Part shown: in pieces, positions 17,197 to 25,906 of the stretch
Position numbering within the stretch: the stretch's first letter is position 1
Layout: each line of letters begins with the position of its first letter
Source: an uncultured Kiritimatiellota bacterium
GTDB taxonomy: Bacteria; Verrucomicrobiota; Kiritimatiellia; RFP12; UBA1067
Direction: 5' to 3'
Assembly: GCA_934667425.1 (NCBI GenBank)
Contig: CAKULV010000036.1
Coordinates: 1-32,444 of the forward strand
DNA length: 32,444 bases
Notes under the pieces: generated by a model
What the model was told of the DNA's origin: nothing
Databases searched by the model: none
The model's input: only the letters and a program-made list of their open reading frames with translations
Position numbers and translations under genes: made by a program

Positions 17197-17225
17197 TTGC
17201 AGACCGAACCGAGAACTGCTATAAT
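17197..17225 (+). promoter_or_regulatory. Extended -10 promoter of the second module
   Basis: TTGCAG (17197-17202), 17 bases, then a perfect TATAAT (17220-17225) with TG one base before it. It starts one base past the end of the 232-bp repeat. Predicted transcription start is about 17232, leaving a leader of about 96 bases. That leader can form the hairpin GCGCAA (17264-17269) with TTGCGC (17276-17281). Confidence 0.65.
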
Positions 17226-17327
17226 GCCAGCCAATCACAAGAAAGCACTTGCCTGACCATGCTGCGCAATGGGTTTTGCGCTGGCTATTGGAAGGCGGGA
17301 TGTGAAAAATGAGAAGGAGAGGCGGAT

Positions 17328-19352
17328 ATGAGGGTCGAACCGTATGTGAGACGATTGGCTGGCCGTAGGCTGTGTCTGGTTGCCGGTTGCGCATTGGCTG
17401 CGTTTGCCTCGTATGGAGACGCATCTGCGGTGCCTCGCCCATGGGTGCCGGTGAAGACCGCTGCTGATTCCGTATCAGTGTGGGGGCGCACGTACTTTTT
17501 CGCGTCCAACGCCCTGCCGGTACGGATCGTCGCGCAGGGAAGAGACCTTCTCGCCTCGCCGGTCCGCGTCGTCTGCGCGGATTCGAATGGGACTGCGTTC
17601 GCGTGGACCAAGGCTGGCAGTTGGGTGCAGTCGGCGGATGACGCTTCGGCTACAGTCTGCGGATGGCAGTCCGTGCCGGACGTGTTCGTAAACGCTACGG
17701 CTCGCATCGAGTTCGACGGAATGGCCAAGGTTTCCCTGTCCGTCACCCCGGGCAGAAAACTTTCGGGACTGAAGAACCTCTCTAAGGTATGGCTTGAAAT
17801 CCCGTTGCGGAAAGAGATGGCAACGCTCTTCAACTATTCGCCGTGTTCGTGGTCGTCCAAGCTGGATAACGTTGGCGGAGTAAAGGGCCCGATGGCCTGG
17901 CCGTTCCGCTGCTCGGTGTGGCTCGGCAACGAGGATGCGGGCCTCTGCTGGTTCTGCGAAAGCGACGAAAAAATTGCGGCTGCTGACCCAATGCGCGTCG
18001 TAGAGGTCATTCCCGGCACGGCTGAAACCGTGCTGCGCATCAGGCTCTCGGATGGCGGCCTTGCGCGTCCCGCCACATGGACTTTCGGCATTCAGGCTAC
18101 GCCGGTAAAGCCGCTTGACCGTACGCTGACGACCGGACATACTGTCCATGCTCCGCCCATGGGCGCCGGGATCGCCGGCACCAAGGTGCCTCGGCCTGAA
18201 GTCTGGTGGACAAACCAGCGCGCATTTCCGCACGGCAACGTGGAGCAGACGCTATCTGACGCGGCAAAGGCGGGAATGCGCACCGTGGTGTTCCATGAGG
18301 ACTGGATCCCCATCCAGAACAATCCGTCTCCACGTGCCGACTTCAAGGAGATGATGGCTGCCTGCAAGCGGCTCGGACTGAAGGTGCTTGTCTATCAGGG
18401 CTATGAACTGTCGCCGCTCGATCCGCTCTGGGGGGACAATCATGACGGGTGGATAGCCAATGATATCCATGGAAATCCGGTGAGCTACTGGAATCGCGAG
18501 CCGGCCCAGCGCGACTATCGTGTCTGCTACGGCAGTGGATTCGCTGCGGCCTGGGTGGCGCGAATCAAGAAGGCTTATGACGAGTTGGGGCTTGACGGAC
18601 TCTACCTTGACGGCACCATAATGCCTCGCGCCTGCGCCAACGGGGCGCATGGCTGCGGCTGGAGCGACGCGTCCGGCAAGCGCCACGTCACGTATCCGAT
18701 CTTCGCCGTGCGCGAGATGATGCGTGAGCTGTATGCGTTTGTCGAGGCGCGAGGCGGACGTATCGATGCGCACCAGAGCGGCTACGTCTGCCCGGCGACG
18801 CTGTCGTTCGTCCATTCCTACTGGGACGGCGAGCAGCTCGCCATCGGTTCGGTTCGGAACATCAAGGCGGAGTTGAGTCTCGATGTCTTTCGTGCCGAGT
18901 TCATGGGGCGAAACCATGGTGTAGCGTGCGAGTTTCTGGCCTATGAGAAGGATGGATGGTCTTATGAGGACGCCATGAGCGTCGCTCTCCTGCACGGCGT
19001 GATGGTCCGTCCGTGCGGCTTCGCGTCCGTCATGCGCATCGCGCCCGTCTGGAAGGCGTTTGACGACTTTGACCGGCTGGAGTCCGAATGGAAGCCATAC
19101 TGGGAAAACAAGTTGTCCGACAGCGAGTTCGTGAAAGTCAGCTCATACAGCAGGGCAGGGGATGCCCTGTTCATCATCTCGAACGTTTCGTCCGGCGCAC
19201 CCGTTTCCACTCGCGTATCGGCGCCTTCCTGGTGCCGGTATGCTTGCGATGCAATTACAGGCGAGGCCATTTCCGTTGTTGACGGCCGAATCGGAATCAC
19301 GCTTGATCCGTTCCGTTGCCGGCTGGTGCGTCTTAGGGCTTCATGCCCGTGA
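17328..19352 (+). CDS. Secreted glycoside hydrolase-like protein (DUF6067 / GH123 N-domain type)
   Basis: This is a 674-residue exported protein with an excellent ribosome site (AAGGAGAGG before ATG 17328). The signal region is MRVEPYVRRLAGRRLCLVAG followed by a hydrophobic core. The N-terminal beta domain (about 40-265) has LSGLKNLSKVWLEIPLRKEM and AGLCWFCESDEKIA, which recall the DUF6067/GH123 N-terminal domain. A beta/alpha barrel follows (about 290-590): GMRTVVFHEDWIPIQN, LGLKVLVYQGYELSPLDP and ELGLDGLYLDGT, with Asp423 and Asp428 as candidate active-site acids. A small beta domain closes the protein. GH123 enzymes are N-acetyl-beta-galactosaminidases, but I cannot confirm the family's catalytic pair, so substrate is open. 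It is the first gene of the module inside the direct repeats. Confidence 0.6.
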   Translation: MRVEPYVRRLAGRRLCLVAGCALAAFASYGDASAVPRPWVPVKTAADSVSVWGRTYFFASNALPVRIVAQGRDLLASPVRVVCADSNGTAFAWTKAGSWVQSADDASATVCGWQSVPDVFVNATARIEFDGMAKVSLSVTPGRKLSGLKNLSKVWLEIPLRKEMATLFNYSPCSWSSKLDNVGGVKGPMAWPFRCSVWLGNEDAGLCWFCESDEKIAAADPMRVVEVIPGTAETVLRIRLSDGGLARPATWTFGIQATPVKPLDRTLTTGHTVHAPPMGAGIAGTKVPRPEVWWTNQRAFPHGNVEQTLSDAAKAGMRTVVFHEDWIPIQNNPSPRADFKEMMAACKRLGLKVLVYQGYELSPLDPLWGDNHDGWIANDIHGNPVSYWNREPAQRDYRVCYGSGFAAAWVARIKKAYDELGLDGLYLDGTIMPRACANGAHGCGWSDASGKRHVTYPIFAVREMMRELYAFVEARGGRIDAHQSGYVCPATLSFVHSYWDGEQLAIGSVRNIKAELSLDVFRAEFMGRNHGVACEFLAYEKDGWSYEDAMSVALLHGVMVRPCGFASVMRIAPVWKAFDDFDRLESEWKPYWENKLSDSEFVKVSSYSRAGDALFIISNVSSGAPVSTRVSAPSWCRYACDAITGEAISVVDGRIGITLDPFRCRLVRLRASCP

Positions 19353-19374
19353 TTTGCGAATTGCGTGTGCGGAT

Positions 19375-19402
19375 TTGACAGGAAAAAAAAATCAACTATA
19401 AT
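19375..19402 (+). promoter_or_regulatory. Full-consensus sigma70 promoter of PATR protein 2
   Basis: TTGACA (19375-19380), a 16-base A-rich spacer and TATAAT (19397-19402) match the consensus at all 12 positions. Predicted transcription start is near 19409, about 31 bases before the ATG at 19440. It lies in the 87-base gap after the GH123-like gene and should give strong expression of the repeat protein and the DUF4838 gene. Confidence 0.8.
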
Positions 19403-19439
19403 TGCCGTCATTCCTATCCATAAGGTGAGGAGGTTGGCA

Positions 19440-22400
19440 ATGAAGACAGGAAAGACTCTCGACGGAAATACGGATGCCGAAAACGCCCCGCTGATGGGGA
19501 GATTGACAGTGCCGAGGCGTTGTGCGCTGCTTTTCGGAGGATATGTGCGCTTGCTTGTCGTGTCGGCAATTGGCCTTGCAGGCGTCCAGGGCTGGACGAG
19601 AACCGGCTACTGGACGGGTGGCGGTGAAACGGGCGCGTGGACTGATGAAGCCAATTGGAAGGACGGCGTCATCCCCGGACGGCTCGGCGATCCGGCGGCC
19701 GCCGCCGAGACGGCGACTGGCGAGTTCGGCGGCACGGCCGTGTTCGCGGCCGTCCCCGATGGTGCGCAGACAACGATCGACCTGTCCGGACTGCGGTCGA
19801 TCGGCCACATTGTCATTCGTGGCGCGGACGCGCCGGTTTTCACGTTCGGGTCTGCGGCGGGCGGCCTCAATGCCGTTGCCACGCACAACTTGCGGATAGA
19901 GCCATATGCCTCGTTCACGGTGGAATCCGATGTCGTAAACGCACCGCGTTTCTTCGAGGGCGTACGCATCGCGGACGGATTTGACGTCGGCGACGCGAGC
20001 GGTGTCAGCGTCATCACGAACGTATTTCGCAACGAGTCTTCCGTTGTGCTCGATCTGCCGGCCTTTGCCGGGGTTGAAGGGGTTTGTAACCAGCCGTACA
20101 TGACCAAACCGGTCGTGGATTTCCGAGGTGTAGGCGACATACGCCTCAACGGGGAGTTCTACAACAATTTCGAGAGGATCATCCTAAACCAGACAGGAGA
20201 GCTGATCGTAAACACTATCCTGCGCAGCCGTGAATTCGGGCTTTACGCTCCGTACGGCATCGAGTCTGGGGCAGATGTGGCTGTATCCCGCATCAGAATC
20301 AACGAGGGTTGCGAGTTGACGCCCCGTCTGCAGCATCAGAACTACGTTGGTGCGGAAAACTCAGATCTGGAGATTTCGGGCGACGGCGTTTTTGGCGTGC
20401 ATTTTGACGGAAACTACACGATTCTGACTGTTGCGCAAGGGCGTACGCTGGACATCGGCTGCCGTATGGTTTCGTATGTGAAGGAGGGTGACGTTCTTGC
20501 CTATGGCGGTGGCATCCATCTGGTTAAGGGAGTGGGTACGCTGCGCCTGTCCCACTCCGCGAATGGGATCCGCGGCCAATTCCAGATCGCCACGGCCTGT
20601 ACTGTCGAGACGCCCTCGATAGGCGAGCCGAACGTCGAGTCGAGCATCGGTTCCGGTTCAGTCGTGTTCGGCAACTGGGGAACGGTCAAATACACGGGTA
20701 CGGGCGAGACGACGGGCAAATCTGTAATATTGACGAATCTCCACGATAACATCAATTCGCATGGCACGCTTCTGCAGGCCGGCACGGGACTGTGGAAGCT
20801 GACGAACCTGGCGTACGCCGGCGCAAAGGACGCCATCCTTCAGCTGGACGGCGCGGCGGATGCGGCGGACGCCGAGATATCATCGTCACTTTCCGATTCT
20901 CCGTCGGGAAATGTGCTTTCCGTGACAAAGAAGGGGACGGGGCGCTGGATTCTCTCCGGCGTCAACACGTATACGGGCATGACGACGCTGGAAGGCGGCG
21001 CGCTACGCTACGCGGCCAGTCAGACGGTCGCGTCCCTGAAGGTGGCCGGAAACGCCACGCTTGAAGTGGCGGACGGCGTGACCGTAACCGTTTCGGCATT
21101 CAGCCGCCAGTCAGGGACGCTCGACGTCGTGACCGGCGGCGAGACGGCTGCCGTGAAGATTCCGGCGCTCGCCGGGCAGAGCCCGGCCTGCCTGACGTGG
21201 AACGGCGCGGCGGCAAGGGTGGACGCGGACGGGACCGTGATGGTAGATGCGGACGCGGCCGTCGCCGCTCGCGGTGACGTGATTCCCGACAACGGCGGCT
21301 CCGTCGCCATCGTCCGTGCCGGCGATGGCGGGAACGACACGCTCGCTTCCGACACGGTGACACTGGCCAGACTTGAGCAGGTCTGCCCAACTCCAGCGAC
21401 CATCGAAATCGGCGAAGGGCGAACGCTGTCCGCCTCCGAGGTCCTCCTTGGCGCATACGGCGGCGACCTGTCGATAGGCGTGCCGGGCGATAAAGGCACG
21501 CTCGACGCGAATGGGCCGCTGGTGCTGCGAAACAACTCGGCGACCGCAGGCCTCGCCGTCAATGCCGACATAGGGGCGAACGTGTCGTGCACGGTCGTGC
21601 GCGGCGTCGGAGGAACTGTCTTTACCGGGAAGAAGACGCTTTCCCGAGAGTTGCGGGTGCAGGACGAAGATGCCGGTGCGCCGGCCACGCTCGCGCTTGT
21701 GGATGCGCAGGTCTCGCTGGGCGAGGAGCCTCTGTTCGTCGGCTACCACAACACGGGGAATGACTATAATTTTTCCCTTTCAAAGGTTGGCCGCATGGTC
21801 GTAACAAATTCGTCGCTCATCAACGCGACGATCGGCGAATCGTATCTGACGAGCTCCAACCGCTGCCTTGGGATAGGGCGCAACGCCACCGGCACTCTCA
21901 TAGTGGAGGCGGGCAGCGTGATCTCCAACAAGATCCAGGTGGGTGTAGCCACTGACCAGCTAACCGGCCAGGGGCGTGGTGCGCTGTATCTGCGCGGAGG
22001 CGAGATTGCCATACTTGGACAGAACGGGAACCTGCATCAGTCCTCCGGCATCGGCATGGGCAGCGGTCATGGCTATATGGAGATGACGGGAGGTGCGCTC
22101 ACGGCCCTCGGCGAATTTACGATAGGCGGCTACGGCACGGGCGTGTGGAGCCAGCGCGGATGCGTGACATCTCGCTTCGAGCGGGCAGTAGGGGCCACGC
22201 GTCCCTCCAGCCTATATGTTCAGGGACTCAATGGCTTCGCCGGGCTTGTCCACCTCTCGGACGGGGCGCAGATGATCCACCGCGAGGGCGAACTGTGGAT
22301 AGGCAATTCGCACAATTCCACCGCACATACCCACATCGTTGTCGAAGGCGATGGGACGGTGTTTGACAACGGCGGCTCGTTCGCGTATTTTAACGAGCAA

Positions 22401-23369
22401 ATGGATGTCGCAAGCCGCGCATACGTGGATATCCTGCATGGAGGGACGTTCGTGGCACATGGCTTCACCCAGCGCAAGGCGAACCCATCTTGCTTCATTT
22501 CCTTCGACGGCGGCACATTCCGTTGCGCTGCGAACGGCGCGGCAATCTTCTGCGGTGCGCAGTCAGGCCATGCGGTTGACCGCGTTACGGTGTATTCGGG
22601 CGGCATGACGGTTGACACCGCCGGACTGGAAGTCTCCACGGGCGCTCCGATAAGTGGCGCTGCCGGACATGGTGTGGTCGGCTTTGCCGGGGCTTTCCCG
22701 ATATGCGCAGGGTCCAACGGGGCGCCGTACGTCGAGATTGACGGAGACGGCGAGGGCGCGGCGGCCGTTGCCATGTACGACAGTGAACGCCAGTGCGTCA
22801 CGAACCTCGCCGTCACGGCGCCTGGCGTAGGCTACACCGTCGCGACTGCGAAGGTGTATCTCGCGAAGAATGCCGTAGCCGAAATCCCGTGCGTCCTTGC
22901 GCCTAATTCCGACGTGGGCGCATTCATCAAGACCGGCAGGGGAACGCTCAGCCTTACGGCGGCGAATACGTGGGGCGGCGACACCGTGCTTGCGGAGGGA
23001 GTCCTTAGGCTTGATGTTGCGGATGCCCTGCCGGGCGGCACTACGGTGGTGTTCGCCGGCGGCGTCCTTGATGCAAACGGATATGCCATGCCTGCGTCGT
23101 ATGCGGTGGACTGCGCGACCGTCGCCGCCAACGGGGCCGTGACGTATCCGGCGGCATTCGACTTCCCGGGAGGATCGACGCTGGCCCCGAAGAATGTGGA
23201 TGCGCTCGCGAACATCTCCAAGCCGGTCACGATCCTCCGCTTTGCGGATGGGTTCACGGGAATGCCATCGCTCGTGTCCGACGAACTACCTGCCGGCTGG
23301 ACGCTGCGCCTTTCAGGCAATAGGCTGCGAATCGGTCCTGAAAAGGGTACGCTGGTTATCCTAAGGTAG
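19440..23369 (+). CDS. Large secreted beta-strand-repeat (PATR) protein 2
   Basis: This 1309-residue protein is the largest product in the window. ATG 19440 is set by AGGAGG at 19428-19433; the consensus promoter rules out the longer frame. A long N-region (about 35 residues) precedes VRLLVVSAIGLAGVQG, and the motif GYWTGGGETGAWTDEANW starts the mature protein. A classic PATR repeat is GTGRWILSGVNTYTGMTTLE (about 499), with another at GRGTLSLTAANTWGGDTVLA (about 1167). A T5SS/PEP-CTERM-associated-type unit is HIVVEGDGTVFDNGG (about 965). The structure is presumably an extended beta-helix. No autotransporter barrel is present; the end is GWTLRLSGNRLRIGPEKG then TLVILR, as in PATR protein 1. 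From residue about 1060 onward it aligns with PATR protein 1 (RVTVYSGG, GDGEGAAAVAMYDSE). Function as surface scaffold or adhesin is inferred. Confidence 0.85.
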   Translation: MKTGKTLDGNTDAENAPLMGRLTVPRRCALLFGGYVRLLVVSAIGLAGVQGWTRTGYWTGGGETGAWTDEANWKDGVIPGRLGDPAAAAETATGEFGGTAVFAAVPDGAQTTIDLSGLRSIGHIVIRGADAPVFTFGSAAGGLNAVATHNLRIEPYASFTVESDVVNAPRFFEGVRIADGFDVGDASGVSVITNVFRNESSVVLDLPAFAGVEGVCNQPYMTKPVVDFRGVGDIRLNGEFYNNFERIILNQTGELIVNTILRSREFGLYAPYGIESGADVAVSRIRINEGCELTPRLQHQNYVGAENSDLEISGDGVFGVHFDGNYTILTVAQGRTLDIGCRMVSYVKEGDVLAYGGGIHLVKGVGTLRLSHSANGIRGQFQIATACTVETPSIGEPNVESSIGSGSVVFGNWGTVKYTGTGETTGKSVILTNLHDNINSHGTLLQAGTGLWKLTNLAYAGAKDAILQLDGAADAADAEISSSLSDSPSGNVLSVTKKGTGRWILSGVNTYTGMTTLEGGALRYAASQTVASLKVAGNATLEVADGVTVTVSAFSRQSGTLDVVTGGETAAVKIPALAGQSPACLTWNGAAARVDADGTVMVDADAAVAARGDVIPDNGGSVAIVRAGDGGNDTLASDTVTLARLEQVCPTPATIEIGEGRTLSASEVLLGAYGGDLSIGVPGDKGTLDANGPLVLRNNSATAGLAVNADIGANVSCTVVRGVGGTVFTGKKTLSRELRVQDEDAGAPATLALVDAQVSLGEEPLFVGYHNTGNDYNFSLSKVGRMVVTNSSLINATIGESYLTSSNRCLGIGRNATGTLIVEAGSVISNKIQVGVATDQLTGQGRGALYLRGGEIAILGQNGNLHQSSGIGMGSGHGYMEMTGGALTALGEFTIGGYGTGVWSQRGCVTSRFERAVGATRPSSLYVQGLNGFAGLVHLSDGAQMIHREGELWIGNSHNSTAHTHIVVEGDGTVFDNGGSFAYFNEQMDVASRAYVDILHGGTFVAHGFTQRKANPSCFISFDGGTFRCAANGAAIFCGAQSGHAVDRVTVYSGGMTVDTAGLEVSTGAPISGAAGHGVVGFAGAFPICAGSNGAPYVEIDGDGEGAAAVAMYDSERQCVTNLAVTAPGVGYTVATAKVYLAKNAVAEIPCVLAPNSDVGAFIKTGRGTLSLTAANTWGGDTVLAEGVLRLDVADALPGGTTVVFAGGVLDANGYAMPASYAVDCATVAANGAVTYPAAFDFPGGSTLAPKNVDALANISKPVTILRFADGFTGMPSLVSDELPAGWTLRLSGNRLRIGPEKGTLVILR

Positions 23370-23398
23370 TTTGGTTTGACAGGAAAAGGAGAGGTACA

Positions 23399-25780
23399 GT
23401 GAAGGTTGGCATACTGAAAAGCATGGCATCCGTTTGCATGCTGGCTGCCGCAGGATGTGCGGATGCGACACGGCTTGAGCGCGGACGCACGGAGATCGTG
23501 CTTGCGCCGGACGCGCCGAAATCGACGCGCTTTGCGGCCGACGAGCTGCGCAGCTTCCTGACCAACGCATTTTGCGGCGTCGATGTCGCGATCGCGACGA
23601 ACGTCCGGCCCGGCGTCGCCCACATCTTTGTCGGTGCGAGCGAATGGGCGGCATGCGCGGGCATCCTCGCTGACGGACTCGCTCGCGACGCCTTCACGAT
23701 CCGTGCGGATGGACGCGACGTATACATCGTTGGACGCGACGACCCGAAGGTCGATACGCGCCATTCCATCTACAGTCCACACACCGGCGTGTGGGATCAG
23801 CTGCATGAACACGCGACGCTGTTCGGAGTATACGAGTTCCTTGAGTCGTATGCGGGGGTGAGGATGTACTTCCCCGGCGAACTTGGAACGATCGTGCCGC
23901 GCAGTGCGGCGATAATCGTGCCGAATGGGGTGCGCACGATCACGCCAGACTGCCTTGCCCGCGACTATTCATGGTGGAGCGACGGAATCTATTTCGAGGG
24001 CGGGGATGCAGAGCGTCACCTTCTGCCGGAGCGCAAAGTGCAGTACCAGCGCAACCGCATGCAGACCCTCTACATCCCGTGCAGCCACGGACAGTGCGGC
24101 TTCAACCTGCTCAGGCGCTTCGCCAAGAGCAATCCCGAATACTTCGCCCGGAATGCCGATGGCTCGCGCCGCACAGACCCGAAGATCGCATTCCCGGGGC
24201 ATCTCTGCCACTCGTCGGAAGTCTGGGACGAGATGTACAAGGACATCCTTTCCTATGCGCGGGGCGATGGCCCTGATGCGCGTGGAATCTCGACCAATGG
24301 CCGCTGGTCAATCATGGCGTTTCGCCGGCCGTGGGTGGACGTGATGCCGCAGGATGGCTTTACGCCCTGCCAGTGCGCGGACTGCCGGAGCGCGTACAGG
24401 ACCAACGAGATCCACTATGCGACCGAACTTATCTGGGGGCGGACTGTCGAGCTGGCCCGCAAACTGAAGTCGGCTGCGCCGGATATCCGCATTACGCAGA
24501 TGGCCTATACGCCATATCGGCGCATACCTGACTTCGACATCCCAGACAATGTGGACGTAATGGTTGCGGAGGGTGGCCCCTGGACGGTCAACGATGCGGC
24601 ATCCATGTCGAATCAGACGGCTGAGATCCGCGGGTGGGCGGAGAAGCTTGGCCATCCAGTGTGGATATGGACATATCCGAACAAGTTTGGCAAGATGGCG
24701 AAGGCAACAGTCTCCATCCCGAACCCTGCGCCACGCAGCTACGTGAAGTACTATCGGCACGTCTCCCCTTGGATTTTCGGCGCATTTGCGGAGAACGAGA
24801 ACGACCGCTGGTTCTACAATTACCTGTCCAACTACGTCTTTGGCAAGTTCTGCTGGAACACGAATATCGATGTCGAGGCGGTTCTCGACGAACACTTCAG
24901 GCTATTGTTCGGCCCGGCGGCGCGACCGATGGCTGACTTCGTCCGCGAGATGGAGGACTTGTGGGTCGGGAAGGTCGCAGGGCGCGTCGTTGATGGCGCG
25001 CTCGGGCCCGTTGCCCAGAGGCCGAGCGAGTACGACCTTTTCACGTCGATATATTCGCCGGAGGTGATCGCGCACTGGAGACGCGACTTCATGGGCAAGG
25101 CACGTGCGCTCGTCAGCGCCGGCTCAGTGGAGGCCCGTCGCATAGATCTGTACGAGCGTGAGTTCATCGAGCCGCTGGCCGCCCGCGCACAGTCGTACAT
25201 AGACTCCATTTCCGTCGAAAAGGAGCTTTCGCGCCGCGCCGGGCGGCATATCGGGAACCTGCTCGTCAACGGCTACATGGATCTGCCGCCGCAGGGGTCG
25301 TCGAAGCGCCACTACGGCCTGTACGAGAAGGGGGCCTGGAAGGGCGGGTGGATCGGCGACTTCAAGACCGTCGAAAACGTCTCGTTCGTCAAGGACGCGC
25401 CGCCAGGTTTGCCGGCATCGGTCCGCTTCACCGTAAGCGGCAAGCCGGATACGGTCTGCCTCACGGACTACCTCAACTACTGGAAGGGTCCGCTGAAGCC
25501 AGCGACGAAATACCGCTTTTCGGTGTTTGTTCGGCTGGAGGATGTCAAATCCGGCGGCGGGCCGCACGGCGGCGGCGTCTGCTTCCGCATCTGGGACGGC
25601 AAGAATACGTTCTATCCCGACTATCGGATGACAGGCACCACCGGGTGGTTCAACCATGTGGTCACGTTCACGACTCCGGCGGATGTCGGCAAGCACCCGC
25701 ACACGCTTTCGCTGTACCTCGCGAACGCAACCGGCAGCGCGCTGTTCTCCGGTGCGCTACTGGAGGCGGTCGGAGACTGA
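23399..25780 (+). CDS. DUF4838 glycosidase-like lipoprotein with C-terminal carbohydrate-binding module
   Basis: This 793-residue protein starts at GTG 23399 behind AAGGAGAGG. It has a lipoprotein signal (MKVGILKSMASVCMLAAAGC; Cys20 the likely lipid site). Residues about 28-135 resemble the alpha/beta domain that precedes GH67 and GH20 barrels (TEIVLAPDAPKSTRFAADEL). The DUF4838 barrel follows, with NPEYFARNADGSRRTD, GHLCHSSEVWDEMYKD and the Cys cluster CQCADC (C324, C326, C329). The last ~170 residues form a CBM-like beta-sandwich from NLLVNGYMDLPPQG to ALLEAVGD, the same fold type found at the N-terminus of glycosidases A and B. DUF4838 members lie near alpha-glucuronidase-like enzymes, but activity is not established here. 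The 3' end (from 25675) is in the 232-bp repeat, and the stop is 9 bases from that of the convergent regulator. Confidence 0.8.
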   Translation: MKVGILKSMASVCMLAAAGCADATRLERGRTEIVLAPDAPKSTRFAADELRSFLTNAFCGVDVAIATNVRPGVAHIFVGASEWAACAGILADGLARDAFTIRADGRDVYIVGRDDPKVDTRHSIYSPHTGVWDQLHEHATLFGVYEFLESYAGVRMYFPGELGTIVPRSAAIIVPNGVRTITPDCLARDYSWWSDGIYFEGGDAERHLLPERKVQYQRNRMQTLYIPCSHGQCGFNLLRRFAKSNPEYFARNADGSRRTDPKIAFPGHLCHSSEVWDEMYKDILSYARGDGPDARGISTNGRWSIMAFRRPWVDVMPQDGFTPCQCADCRSAYRTNEIHYATELIWGRTVELARKLKSAAPDIRITQMAYTPYRRIPDFDIPDNVDVMVAEGGPWTVNDAASMSNQTAEIRGWAEKLGHPVWIWTYPNKFGKMAKATVSIPNPAPRSYVKYYRHVSPWIFGAFAENENDRWFYNYLSNYVFGKFCWNTNIDVEAVLDEHFRLLFGPAARPMADFVREMEDLWVGKVAGRVVDGALGPVAQRPSEYDLFTSIYSPEVIAHWRRDFMGKARALVSAGSVEARRIDLYEREFIEPLAARAQSYIDSISVEKELSRRAGRHIGNLLVNGYMDLPPQGSSKRHYGLYEKGAWKGGWIGDFKTVENVSFVKDAPPGLPASVRFTVSGKPDTVCLTDYLNYWKGPLKPATKYRFSVFVRLEDVKSGGGPHGGGVCFRIWDGKNTFYPDYRMTGTTGWFNHVVTFTTPADVGKHPHTLSLYLANATGSALFSGALLEAVGD

Positions 25781-25906
25781 TGGCCTTGGTTAATCCATAG
25801 GCCACAGATACGAATGGGCCCTGCGATAGACAAGCGGAGTGACGCCTTCCGCTTCTCGCATTCGTACGCAGAGGTGGGACGTGCACGAGTATCCGCATCG
25901 GAACGC
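25675..25906. repeat. 232-bp direct repeat, right copy
   Basis: This is the intact counterpart of 16964-17195 at a constant offset of 8711 bases without gaps. It covers the last 35 codons of the DUF4838 gene, the 9-base gap between converging stops, and the last 38 codons of the XylR-like gene. The right boundary falls exactly at a codon edge of the regulator (Ala349). Confidence 0.95.
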
